A stretch of DNA of 32,503 nucleotides from Syntrophaceae bacterium (GCA_018333715.1 JAGXSW010000127.1:1-32503); one strand, 5' to 3'. Positions 16,977 through 25,472 are shown, numbered from the stretch's first letter. Numbers and translations: made by a program. Notes: generated by a model from the letters alone, not told the origin.

Positions 16977-18646
16977 GACAGGCCATTAAAATCGGACTGA
17001 TTGGCGGTGTGGTCGGAATCCTCCTCTCCCTCATCGGGATGGTCGAGGCTTTTAGCCAGCGTGACATCATCGCTCATGTCATTTCAATGGGCCATACCCT
17101 TCTCATTACTGTTGCCCTTTTTATGGGTTATCTCGCAGCCAAGCGCACACCCGGCAAAGGATCTCTTCGGATTCTTTCCAACAGTTTCCTCTCAGGGCTT
17201 CTCTTGGCAGGCATGTTAGCCCTGCTGGTGATGGCGGGAAGCCTCATCAATCTACGAAAGGTTTTCATCAATGCCTCCCCTCTTCTCTACAGTCTGCTCA
17301 CCTTCGGCCTGGAAAAAGGAATCGGCGCTCTGCTCCTTCTCGTCATTGGAGCGATGAGCGGCCTGCTCGCAGGCATCTTTTATCTCTCTCCCGGGATTCT
17401 CCGCCGGGTATTGATCATTTCACTGGGAAGCATTGTGTCCGCAGGCGTCCTGCAGGATCTGCTCCGTCCTACTTTCGCCCTCTGGGGACCTCTTGCAATC
17501 ATCAATGAATGGCTTTTTACGGCCAATGGCCTGACGGTTCAGGGCGCCATCGGATTATTCATTCTAATTGCCGCCTTTTCCCTCTTCTGGTCCAGGAAGG
17601 GAAGCGCTATTCAAACCGGTTTTCGACAGCTCCCCCCTGCTCCCCAGCGCATCTTAAAGATGGCCGGCATCTTCATCCTGGTCTTTATTCTTCTCATTCT
17701 TCCCCGGGTTCTCGGACTTTTCCTGAGCGAGGTCCTAACGATTGTGGGCCTCTATGTCCTCCTGGGCCTTGGGCTCAATATCGTCGTAGGGTATGCCGGC
17801 CTTCTCGATCTCGGTTATGTGGCTTTTTTTGCCATCGGTTCTTATACCGTAGCAGTACTGACCTCCCCTGAGCTGGGTTTCTTCAGCCTCTCCTTCTGGG
17901 AAGCCCTGCCCTTTGTGATCGTCATGGGAGTCTTTTCCGGCGTCCTCCTGGGCACCCCTGTCCTCAAGATGCGTGGCGACTATCTCGCCATAGCCACCCT
18001 CGGATTTGGAGAGATCATTCGAATTCTGGTCCTTTCAGACTTTCTAAGACCATGGTTGGGAGGAGCTCAAGGCATCGGTAAGATTCCCAAAGTTTTCATC
18101 GGAGGTTTTGAGTTCGCCGGACCTCAACAGATTTACTATCTCATTCTTGCAGGCTGTCTCCTCGTTATCTTCATCTCCCTTCGCCTGAGGGATTCCCGAT
18201 TGGGTCGAGCCTGGATGGCGGTCCGCGAGGATGAGGATGTGGCTCAAGCCATGGGCATCAATCTCGTTGCCGCCAAGCTCCTTGCCTTTGCCACAGGCGC
18301 CGGTTTCTCCGCTCTGAGCGGAGCAATCTTTGCCACCAAACTCGGCTCGGTCTATCCTCACAGTTTCAATGTGATGATCTCCATCAATATCGTCTGTGTC
18401 ATCATTGTGGGAGGGATGGGCTCGATTCCCGGGGTCATCGTGGGAGCCGCGGCCCTGGTCGGTCTGCCTGAACTTCTCCGGGAGTTTGCCGAATACCGGC
18501 TTCTTGTCTATGGAGCCGTCCTCGTGGCTATGATGCTGCTCCGGCCCGAGGGACTCTGGCCGGAGGCGTTGCGCCGCCGTGAACTTCACGGGGAAAAGGA
18601 AAATGAAGCCGAATCGGAATCGTCTCTGAAATTGAAATCAGGTTGA
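16973..18646 (+). CDS. livM: Branched-chain amino acid ABC transporter permease, LivM family, with long N-terminal membrane extension
   Basis: LivM core ILTIVGLYVLLGLGLNIVVGYAGLLDLGYVAFFAIGSY and GMGSIPGVIVGAAALVGLPELLREF; about 220 additional hydrophobic residues N-terminal to the core. Confidence 0.93.
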   Translation: MRQAIKIGLIGGVVGILLSLIGMVEAFSQRDIIAHVISMGHTLLITVALFMGYLAAKRTPGKGSLRILSNSFLSGLLLAGMLALLVMAGSLINLRKVFINASPLLYSLLTFGLEKGIGALLLLVIGAMSGLLAGIFYLSPGILRRVLIISLGSIVSAGVLQDLLRPTFALWGPLAIINEWLFTANGLTVQGAIGLFILIAAFSLFWSRKGSAIQTGFRQLPPAPQRILKMAGIFILVFILLILPRVLGLFLSEVLTIVGLYVLLGLGLNIVVGYAGLLDLGYVAFFAIGSYTVAVLTSPELGFFSLSFWEALPFVIVMGVFSGVLLGTPVLKMRGDYLAIATLGFGEIIRILVLSDFLRPWLGGAQGIGKIPKVFIGGFEFAGPQQIYYLILAGCLLVIFISLRLRDSRLGRAWMAVREDEDVAQAMGINLVAAKLLAFATGAGFSALSGAIFATKLGSVYPHSFNVMISINIVCVIIVGGMGSIPGVIVGAAALVGLPELLREFAEYRLLVYGAVLVAMMLLRPEGLWPEALRRRELHGEKENEAESESSLKLKSG

Positions 18647-18658
18647 TCAGAAGATAAT

Positions 18659-19450
18659 ATGGCCCTTCTTTTTTCGAAAAAAGTGACGAAACGCTTTGGC
18701 GGTCTGGTGGCCGTGGGTGACCTTGATATTGAAATCCGGGAGAAAAGCATCCACAGCATCATCGGACCGAACGGCGCCGGCAAAACAACCTTCTTTAATT
18801 GCATCACAGGCTTCTATCGCCCCGAAGAGGGAGAAATCCTTTTTAACGACCATTCTCTGGTGGGCCTCCTTCCGGACCGAATCGTTCGCCTTGGAATCTC
18901 CCGCACCTATCAGAATATTCGCCTCTTTCCCAATCTGACAGCAATGGAGAATGTCCTTGTCGGGCTCCATGGCCACCTCAATGCGGGGTTCTTCGGCATC
19001 GTGCTCAACACCCCTGCCACCCGGAAGGAAGAGAAGGAGGCGGCAGAAGAGGCAAGGAGGCTTCTAAAATTTGTCAACCTTGCCGGAAAAGGCGATTTTT
19101 TAGCCAAGAACCTTCCTTACGGAGATCAGCGCCGGCTTGAAATTGCACGGGCCTTGGCGTCCCGTCCCAATCTTTTGCTTTTAGATGAACCCACAGCCGG
19201 GATGAATCCGAAGGAGACGCAGGACATGATGGACTTCATTCAGCGCCTCCGTGATGAACTGGGGATCACCATCCTCCTCATCGAGCATCAGATGAGAGTC
19301 GTGATGGGCATTTCCGAAATCGTGACCGTTCTGGACTATGGAGAGAAGATTGCAGAAGGGACTCCAATCGAGATTCAGAGAAATCCAAAGGTGATCGAAG
19401 CCTATTTGGGGAGAGGAAGTACAGGAGAAGAAAGTCAGGCAGTCTCATAG
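18659..19450 (+). CDS. livG: ABC transporter ATP-binding protein, LivG family
   Basis: Walker A GPNGAGKTTF; NLPYGDQRRLEIARALASRPNLLLLDEPTAGMNPKET; C-terminal BCA_ABC_TP-like end. Confidence 0.95.
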   Translation: MALLFSKKVTKRFGGLVAVGDLDIEIREKSIHSIIGPNGAGKTTFFNCITGFYRPEEGEILFNDHSLVGLLPDRIVRLGISRTYQNIRLFPNLTAMENVLVGLHGHLNAGFFGIVLNTPATRKEEKEAAEEARRLLKFVNLAGKGDFLAKNLPYGDQRRLEIARALASRPNLLLLDEPTAGMNPKETQDMMDFIQRLRDELGITILLIEHQMRVVMGISEIVTVLDYGEKIAEGTPIEIQRNPKVIEAYLGRGSTGEESQAVS

Positions 19451-19471
19451 TCAGATAGTCGCTTAGTCATT
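19440..19471. repeat. Octamer array (TAGTCNNA), left half, site B
   Basis: cagtctca tagtcaga tagtcgct tagtcatt; the livG TAG stop (19448-19450) is part of a unit. Isolated units tagtcaaa and tagtccca reappear at 19617 and 19630. Confidence 0.85.
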
Positions 19472-19618
19472 TAGAGCTTATCCGTAAATAATGATTGTTT
19501 GTAATATCCCCCTTTGGAAAAGGGGGATTTAGGGGGATTTGCCCAAGGTTGCCGCTTTAAATCCCCCCTCACCCCCCTTTGCTAAAGGGGGGGAAAGTTA
19601 TTTGCGGATAAGTTCTTA
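19471..19618. mobile_element. 148-bp MITE-like element nested between the octamer arrays
   Basis: Left ttagagcttatccgtaaataa (19471-19491), right ttatttgcggataagttctta (19598-19618): 18/21 inverted match; internal ccccctttggaaaaggggg and aatcccccct...aaagggggg stems. Confidence 0.85.
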
Positions 19619-19649
19619 GTCAAAAGCTTTAGTCCCAAAAGTTCCAAAT

Positions 19650-19737
19650 GACCATACGGCGATGCGACTACGTGACGATCCGACTATCAGACTAAACGAC
19701 GATAAGACAATAAGACCATACGACTAAGAGACTAAAT
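19650..19737. repeat. Octamer array (GACTANNN), right half, site B, 11 units
   Basis: gaccatac ggcgatgc gactacgt gacgatcc gactatca gactaaac gacgataa gacaataa gaccatac gactaaga gactaaat; ends 1 nt before the livF ATG. Confidence 0.9.
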
Positions 19738-19738
19738 T

Positions 19739-20452
19739 ATGGCTCTCCTCGAAATTGAAAATATCCACACCTATTACGGCCATATTCATGCGCTCAAAGG
19801 AATCTCCCTTGATGTTAACAGGGGAGAGATTGTCACCCTGATCGGAGCCAATGGCGCAGGCAAGAGCACGATGCTCAAGACGACGAGCGGATTGCTCCGG
19901 CCCCGTCAGGGATCGATCCGTCTGAAGGGTGAAGATCTCACCTGCTATCGACCCCACGAGGTTGTGGCCAAAGGAGTGGTTCAGGTTCCGGAGGGGCGCC
20001 GGATCTTCGGCCGCCTGACCGTGAAAGAAAACCTCGAAATGGGCGCCTTTACCATCACCGACCAGCGCCTCATCGAATCCAACCTCGAACACGTCTTTCG
20101 CCTTTTTCCCAGGCTTCGGGAACGCCAGAAGCAGGTGGGAGGCACGCTCAGCGGCGGTGAACAGCAGATGCTGGCCACCGGACGCGCATTGATGGCAAGT
20201 CCGAGCGTCCTCCTGATGGATGAGCCTTCCATGGGACTGGCTCCTGTTCTGGTCGACCTCATCTTTGATACCATCCGCCAGCTCCATACTGATGGCACAA
20301 CCATCCTTCTCGTCGAGCAGAACGCCCGTATGGCGCTCCAGGTAGCTAGCCGCGGTTATGTTCTGCAAACCGGCACGATCCTCCTCAGCGACAACACCGA
20401 AAACCTCCGGCAAAACGAGATGGTCCGCAAAGCCTACCTCGGCGAATCCTAA
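19739..20452 (+). CDS. livF: ABC transporter ATP-binding protein, LivF family
   Basis: IENIHTYYGHIHALKGISLDVNRGEIVTLIGANGAGKSTML; SGGEQQMLATGRALMASPSVLLMDEPSMGLAP. Confidence 0.95.
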   Translation: MALLEIENIHTYYGHIHALKGISLDVNRGEIVTLIGANGAGKSTMLKTTSGLLRPRQGSIRLKGEDLTCYRPHEVVAKGVVQVPEGRRIFGRLTVKENLEMGAFTITDQRLIESNLEHVFRLFPRLRERQKQVGGTLSGGEQQMLATGRALMASPSVLLMDEPSMGLAPVLVDLIFDTIRQLHTDGTTILLVEQNARMALQVASRGYVLQTGTILLSDNTENLRQNEMVRKAYLGES

Positions 20453-20620
20453 GTATCATCTTTTATCTTTCTTCTCACCTCTTTTTACGCAGTGTTCAAT
20501 TTTTGTCAAAATGTACTCCGTTTTGACAGAATATCATTCTGCCATTTGCCCACTTTCGGTTAGTCCCAGATTAACCTTAGGAAAAACAAATAGTTATGAA
20601 AAACAGAGGACGGCCGCCTT

Positions 20621-20640
20621 TTCGGGCATATTTTTTGCTT
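20621..20640 (+). promoter_or_regulatory. Candidate sigma-54 (-24/-12) promoter
   Basis: cGGgcatatttttTGCt type element: GG (20625-20626) - N10 - GC (20637-20638), about 38 bp upstream of ORF 20678. Confidence 0.45.
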
Positions 20641-20677
20641 CAAATAGAAGAAAAATAGAGTAAATGGGAGCAAATCA

Positions 20678-20866
20678 ATGCCATTAAGTGAAAGAGATAA
20701 CGTTCTCACTACGAATGAAGCGATCGAATATTTAAAGATCTCAAAGCCCACCTTCTTAAAGTATATCCGTCTCGGAAGAATCAAAGCGATCAAGGCTGGC
20801 AAGGGCTGGAGGATCCTGCAATCAGAACTATATCGTTTTTTAAGGGGAGAAGAAGAGATCAAATAA
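20678..20866 (+). CDS. Excisionase/MerR-like helix-turn-helix DNA-binding protein
   Basis: LTTNEAIEYLKISKPTFLKYIRLGRIKAIKAGKGWRILQSELYRFL. Confidence 0.88.
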   Translation: MPLSERDNVLTTNEAIEYLKISKPTFLKYIRLGRIKAIKAGKGWRILQSELYRFLRGEEEIK

Positions 20867-20896
20867 GGACCGAGGGAGAGTTCGAATCTCAGAGAA

Positions 20897-21205
20897 TTGG
20901 CAAGCCGTTTAGAGTTGGAAGAAGAAGAGCTTTCGGATCTGCTTGATCTCTTTTTAAAGACCACCGCCTCTGAACTCATCGAATTGCAATCAGCCCTGAA
21001 AGAGAAGGATGCCCGGGCCGCAGAAAATATGGCTCATTCCATGAAAGGGGCGGCTGGAATTCTCGGGCTCCAGGAGGTCCATGACGCCTCCCAGAGAATC
21101 GAGACCGCGGCCCGAACGAATCGACTCGAAGGAATTGAGGCCGATATCTGGATCATCAAGGAGAAACTGGAGATGATCACTGACGCTCTGAAAAGGGGAA
21201 GTTAA
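20897..21205 (+). CDS. Hpt (histidine phosphotransfer) domain protein, TTG start
   Basis: LLDLFLKTTASELIELQSALKEKDARAAENMAHSMKGAAGILGLQEV; phospho-His in AHSMKGAA. Confidence 0.85.
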   Translation: MASRLELEEEELSDLLDLFLKTTASELIELQSALKEKDARAAENMAHSMKGAAGILGLQEVHDASQRIETAARTNRLEGIEADIWIIKEKLEMITDALKRGS

Positions 21206-21331
21206 AATGTCAAAAATCAGAATTCAAATGGAACTCATCCTGTTGAAATTGAAAATAACGCTTTTTTCGATTTTCCAATTTAAATGGAAGAGGATAACCG
21301 GAATTTTCTGATTGTCTTCAACGGTGGAGAG

Positions 21332-21642
21332 ATGATGAAAAAGAAGATACTGGCGGTTGATAACCATCCCGTTGTGCTCAAGTTCATGTCCCAGTTGCTT
21401 GAAAAGGAAGGCCATCAGGCGCTCACCGCTTCATTGATCTCATCATGCCCCATATGGGTGGAGGAGAAGCCTACGACCGGCTCAGGGAGATTTCTCCGGA
21501 GGTAAAAGTCCTTTTTTCAAGTGGTTATAGCATTGATGGTGAGGCCTCGAAAATATTGGCACGGGGTTGTAACGGCTTTATTCAGAAGCCCTTTGATATC
21601 ATGCAACTCTCTCAGAACATCAGGGCTATATTAGTCAGATAG
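21332..21642 (+). pseudogene. Response-regulator receiver gene with internal deletion and frameshift
   Basis: N-part KKILAVDNHPVVLKFMSQLLEKEGHQALTA in one frame; C-part (F)IDLIMPHMGGGEAYDRLREISPEVKVLFSSGYSIDGEASKILARGCNGFIQKPFDIMQLSQNI in another; about 25 residues missing at the junction. Confidence 0.8.
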
Positions 21643-21739
21643 TCGCATGGTCAGGTTGTCTTATAGTCAAATAGTCTTATGGTTATTTAGACTATTAGAC
21701 TACGCGACGATGTGACTATTAGACTAAGGGACTACTTGT
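21632..21739. repeat. Octamer array, both halves adjacent, site C
   Basis: tagtcaga tagtcgca tggtcagg ttgtctta tagtcaaa tagtctta tggttatt / ta gactatta gactacgc gacgatgt gactatta gactaagg gactactt; supplies the TAG stop of the receiver remnant (21640) and of thiC (21734..21732). Confidence 0.92.
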
Positions 21740-23015
21740 CAAAAAAGTCTTTTACCCTTTTGATGGCGCAGAACTCTCCGCACATGGTGCAAACATCTTT
21801 TTCACTTGACTTTCCCTCTTCGTGATATCGCCTCGCCTTCTCCGGATCAATCGAAAGTTCTATCTGTCTCTCCCAGTCAAAAGCCTTTCGAGCCTTCGCC
21901 ATTCCAATATCCTGCTCAAGCGCCTTCTTGTTCCCTCGTGCAATATCAGCCGCATGGCCTGCAATCCGTGTGGCAATCACCCCTTCCCTCACATCCTCCA
22001 CAGTAGGGAGTTTCAGATGTTCCGACGGTGTCACATAACACAGAAAATCGGCTCCGGCTTTGCCTGCAATGGCGCCGCCAATGGCACAGGTGATGTGATC
22101 ATATCCCGGAGAGATATCAGTCACCAGAGGCCCCAGGACATAGAAGGGAGCTCCCTTACATAATCTCTTCTCTAAAATGACATTTGCTTCAATCTGGTCA
22201 AGCGGAACATGGCCAGGTCCCTCAATCATCACCTGAACTCCCTCCGCCCATGCCCTCTCCGTCAATTCTCCGAGAATGATTGTCTCCAGCACCTGGGGCC
22301 TGTCCGTTGCATCGACCAGACAACCGGGCCTCAATCCATCGCCAAGGCTCAGGGTGACATCATGTTTCCTGGCAATCTCAAGGACCCTGTCAAAATGTTC
22401 ATAGAGCGGATTCTCCTGATTGTTATAGACCATCCATTCAATGAGAAAGGATCCACCCCGGCTTACGACCCCCAAAAGCCGATGACTCCGTTTCAGCCGT
22501 TCAACAGTGTTTCGGGTCACTCCGCAATGAAGGGTCATAAAATCAACGCCCTCTTCCGCCTGACGTTCGATGACCTCAAAGAGATCCTCAACCCTCATCC
22601 TGGCAAGAGCATTTCTCTTCCTGGCCGCTTCGATGGCGGCCTCATAGATGGGAACCGTTCCCACCGGGATGGAAGCGTGACGAATGATCTCCCTGCGGAT
22701 GGCATCGATATCTCCCCCCGTGCTCAGATCCATAACGGCATCGGTTCCTGCCTGAATCGAAACTTCCAATTTCCTCAACTCTTCTTCGAGATCGATGTGA
22801 TCGGAGGAGGTCCCGAGATTGGTATTTACTTTGATCCTGAGCCCTTCGCCAATGCCCAAAGGCTTCACGCCTCGGTGATTTCGATTGGTTGGAATGACAA
22901 TCCGGCCGGAAGCGATCTTTTCCCGGAGCCGTTCTGTGGAAACGTCTTCGTCTCTCGCGACAATCTCCATCTCTTTTGTGACGATGCCCTGCTGGGCTTC
23001 GATTTTTTGAGTCAT
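21732..23015 (-). CDS. thiC: Phosphomethylpyrimidine synthase ThiC
   Basis: IKVNTNLGTSSDHIDLEEEL, AVMDLSTGGD, MIEGPGHVPLDQIEANV, C-terminal CTMCGEFCAIK (CX2CX4C). Confidence 0.97.
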   Translation of the reverse strand: MTQKIEAQQGIVTKEMEIVARDEDVSTERLREKIASGRIVIPTNRNHRGVKPLGIGEGLRIKVNTNLGTSSDHIDLEEELRKLEVSIQAGTDAVMDLSTGGDIDAIRREIIRHASIPVGTVPIYEAAIEAARKRNALARMRVEDLFEVIERQAEEGVDFMTLHCGVTRNTVERLKRSHRLLGVVSRGGSFLIEWMVYNNQENPLYEHFDRVLEIARKHDVTLSLGDGLRPGCLVDATDRPQVLETIILGELTERAWAEGVQVMIEGPGHVPLDQIEANVILEKRLCKGAPFYVLGPLVTDISPGYDHITCAIGGAIAGKAGADFLCYVTPSEHLKLPTVEDVREGVIATRIAGHAADIARGNKKALEQDIGMAKARKAFDWERQIELSIDPEKARRYHEEGKSSEKDVCTMCGEFCAIKRVKDFFDK

Positions 23016-23101
23016 AACACTCCCTTCTTTCCATTAGTGAGTTGCGGGTGGGAAGCAGGACGTAGAAAAATCCAAAATGTTTCCTCTATTTTCTTCCACT
23101 A

Positions 23102-24433
23102 TTATCCACCCGCTACTTTCATAATCTTATTGACCACCTCTATCGGGTTTCTTCCCAGCACACGGATCATGGGTTCCTTACCGATATCTCCTTCGTCATA
23201 GACGAAATCAGGAACGCGGTTTAATTTCCTGATGACCTCTTTCACTCCCCATTCCAGCGAAGAGCCCTCTTTCTCTTTCACCTTCTTCGGTTCGAGCCTT
23301 CGGTCAAAACGACCGATGAGGAACCCTTTTCCCTCCAGTTGCGTAACCTTCTCTTTTGAATAACGGATATTCATAGCTGACCGGTATTCAGGATTAAATT
23401 GCATGACTGTTAGAATGATGTTGGCAACGTGCCGGGAGGCGCCAAACTCAGGATCACCAAAAGTGGCCACTGAATCTTTGAATCGAACAATCCTTCCCGG
23501 AAAGGCAGCCACATCTGCCCACTCTTCTGCATAAGGGAGTCCATAACCTAAATTGGAAGAGACTTCCGGAATCAGATATCCCGCCTTCTCTTCTTTCAAC
23601 ATCTCCATTGCCCTCTTTAATTCCTCGATGACAGAATACCGCTCCATCTCCTTTAGAACATAAGCTGTCGGATGGGTGGGACCCGTTCCTTTCCCGAGGG
23701 TTAAACCGGCCCGGATCGCCATGGTGATAAAATTCTTTGCCATTCTCACCGCTCCCGGAACAGTCTCCCCTCTGGCCAGAAACGTCGCAATCGCTGAAGC
23801 AAAGGTACAACCGGTTCCGTGGGTATTTTTCGTTTCAATCCTCGCGCTTTCAAACTCAATATAGTCCTCTCCGTCGAAGAGAATATCGATCGCTTTTCCT
23901 TTTAGGTGGCCTCCTTTGATCACCACATTCTTCGCTCCCAGTCTCCAGATATCAATGGCCGCCTTTCTCATCTCATCGAGTGAATTCACTCGATGGCCTG
24001 TGAGGACAGAAGCTTCAAACAGATTTGGCGTGGCCACTGTCGCCAGAGGGATCAACCGTTGGATGACCGCCTTCTGGGCATCCTTTCGAAGCAGGTGAGC
24101 TCCGCTCTTGGAGACCATCACAGGATCAACCACCACTTTCTCCACGCCATATTGTTCAATCTTTTTAGCCACTACTTCAACGATCTCCTTGCTTGACAGC
24201 ATCCCTGTTTTAATGGCGTCAGCGCCAATATCGGAGAGAACAGAATCGATCTGTTTCTCCACAAAAGAGACAGACACTTCATGGATGGCCTGAACACCTA
24301 TGGTGTTTTGTGCGGTAAGCGCGGTGAGGACACTCATCCCATAGCCGCCCAGAAGGGTGATCGCCTTCAGGTCTGCCTGAATCCCTGCCCCTCCCCCGGA
24401 ATCCGACCCGGCAATCGTCAATATTCGTTTCAT
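23102..24433 (-). CDS. thiD: ThiD-ThiN fusion: HMP/HMP-P kinase plus thiamine-phosphate synthase domain
   Basis: MKRILTIAGSDSGGGAGIQADLKAITLLGGYGMSVLTALTAQNT (ThiD) and C-terminal ThiN-like VSSNLGYGLPYAEEWADVAAFPGRIVRF. Confidence 0.93.
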   Translation of the reverse strand: MKRILTIAGSDSGGGAGIQADLKAITLLGGYGMSVLTALTAQNTIGVQAIHEVSVSFVEKQIDSVLSDIGADAIKTGMLSSKEIVEVVAKKIEQYGVEKVVVDPVMVSKSGAHLLRKDAQKAVIQRLIPLATVATPNLFEASVLTGHRVNSLDEMRKAAIDIWRLGAKNVVIKGGHLKGKAIDILFDGEDYIEFESARIETKNTHGTGCTFASAIATFLARGETVPGAVRMAKNFITMAIRAGLTLGKGTGPTHPTAYVLKEMERYSVIEELKRAMEMLKEEKAGYLIPEVSSNLGYGLPYAEEWADVAAFPGRIVRFKDSVATFGDPEFGASRHVANIILTVMQFNPEYRSAMNIRYSKEKVTQLEGKGFLIGRFDRRLEPKKVKEKEGSSLEWGVKEVIRKLNRVPDFVYDEGDIGKEPMIRVLGRNPIEVVNKIMKVAGG

Positions 24434-24478
24434 TTCGGTCTCCTTATCTGTCCTTAATTTAGGGACCACACAAATGAT

Positions 24479-24616
24479 GGTCTCATAAAAAGTCGAAAAA
24501 TCCTAATGATCGTCATTCCCCGACTTGATCGGGGAATCCAGTAATCTCAAACACTTATGAAAACACTGGACACCGGTTCCTGCCGCAGGACCGGTGAGAC
24601 GACTTTTTACGAGACC
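24479..24616. mobile_element. 138-bp MITE-like element in the thi leader
   Basis: Left ggtctcataaaaagtcg (24479-24495), right cgactttttacgagacc (24600-24616): 16/17 inverted match; internal gtcattccccgacttgatcggggaatccag and accggttcctgccgcaggaccggt palindromes. Confidence 0.88.
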
Positions 24617-24626
24617 ACAAAAACAA

Positions 24627-24661
24627 AAAGCCGTAACTCCAATGAATGGTATTACGGCTTT
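24627..24661 (-). terminator. Rho-independent terminator hairpin (riboswitch expression platform)
   Basis: Minus strand AAAGCCGTAA-loop-TTACGGCTTTTTGTTTTT: 10-bp stem followed by T-rich tract. Confidence 0.85.
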
Positions 24662-24675
24662 CTCCACCCTTTTTA

Positions 24676-24774
24676 CCGCTTCCCTTCGCTGGAATTACCC
24701 GAACAGGTTCAGAGGGTCTCCTTGCCCCGCTAATGCGGGGCAAAGACTCTCAGCCCACGTGAGCTCCCCTAGCT
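24676..24774 (-). ncRNA. TPP riboswitch (THI element)
   Basis: Minus strand AGGGGAGCTCACGTGGGCTGAGAGTC...GAGACCCTCTGAACCTGTTCGGGTAATTCCAGCGAAGGGAAGCGG matches the THI-box conserved core (CTGAGA; ACCC; GAACCTG; CCAGCGnAGGGAA). Confidence 0.96.
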
Positions 24775-24854
24775 ATCTTATCCTATATTCTTACAAAAGA
24801 ATCTGAAAATGTCAAATCGGCCATCAGCTATTCAGACTGGTAATGGAGAAGCCT

Positions 24855-24961
24855 GGGGTCAGACTTAAATATTGATATTTAAGGACAGAATGAAAGATTA
24901 TTTTGTTTTCAAGGAGAGCAAGAAAAAATCTCAACAAGTCCAATAAGTCAAGCCTGACCCC
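24855..24961. mobile_element. Small element bounded by ggggtcagactt/aagcctgacccc inverted ends
   Basis: 24855-24866 vs 24950-24961, 11/12 inverted match; no ORF inside. Confidence 0.5.
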
Positions 24962-24978
24962 GAAGATAACTTCTTTTT

Positions 24979-25344
24979 TTATCCCCAACTCAAACCAAAG
25001 GCATCCCTGATCAGTTCGATCTCTTCTCCTTTTTGCCTGAGAAGGATGGCTATGACATCAAACCTTGCCTTTACATCTTTGAGTCGCTTCTCATTTAAAT
25101 AGTTCAGGGCAACTTTTGAAAGCTGTCTTTGTTTCCGAGAGTTGACAGCCAGCTGAGGTGGGCCAAATTCCGTGGAGGTTCGAGTTTTCACTTCGATAAA
25201 GACCAGAGCATCCTTTTCTTTGGCAATAATGTCCATCTCCCCCATTTTACAGACATAATTTTTTTCAAGGATGCGATATCCGTTCTTTTTTAAAAACCGT
25301 AGGGCAATCTCTTCGCCCTTTTTGCCAAGCGCCTTTTTGTCCAT
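24979..25344 (-). CDS. YraN/UPF0102 family endonuclease-like protein
   Basis: LGKKGEEIALRFLKKNGYRILEKNYVCKMGEMDIIAKEKDALVFIEVKTRTSTEFG. Confidence 0.94.
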   Translation of the reverse strand: MDKKALGKKGEEIALRFLKKNGYRILEKNYVCKMGEMDIIAKEKDALVFIEVKTRTSTEFGPPQLAVNSRKQRQLSKVALNYLNEKRLKDVKARFDVIAILLRQKGEEIELIRDAFGLSWG

Positions 25345-25359
25345 ATTTTGCACAGCATT

Positions 25360-25472
25360 CAAATCCGAAATTCGAATATCGAAATCCGAAACAATTTCAA
25401 AATTTCAAAATCCCAAACTTGTTTTGAAAATTAGGATTTTGAGAATTCGTGCTTCGGGTTTAGAATTTTTCT
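25360..25472. repeat. AT-rich imperfect palindromic repeat
   Basis: aaatccgaaattcgaatatcgaaatccgaaacaatttcaaaatttcaaaatccc ... gttttgaaaattaggattttgagaattcgtgcttcgggtttagaatt; interleaved direct and inverted copies between yraN and rnhB. Confidence 0.65.

Noticed and set aside
19724-20413. 229-aa minus-strand ORF
   Set aside because: Antisense to livF; no family features.
16509-21739. CRISPR array
   Set aside because: The short-period repeats are 8-bp degenerate units with no unique 25-40 bp spacers and no cas genes.
22209-23201. 330-aa plus-strand ORF
   Set aside because: Antisense to thiC and the thiD-thiN end; thiC has unambiguous conserved motifs in the opposite frame.
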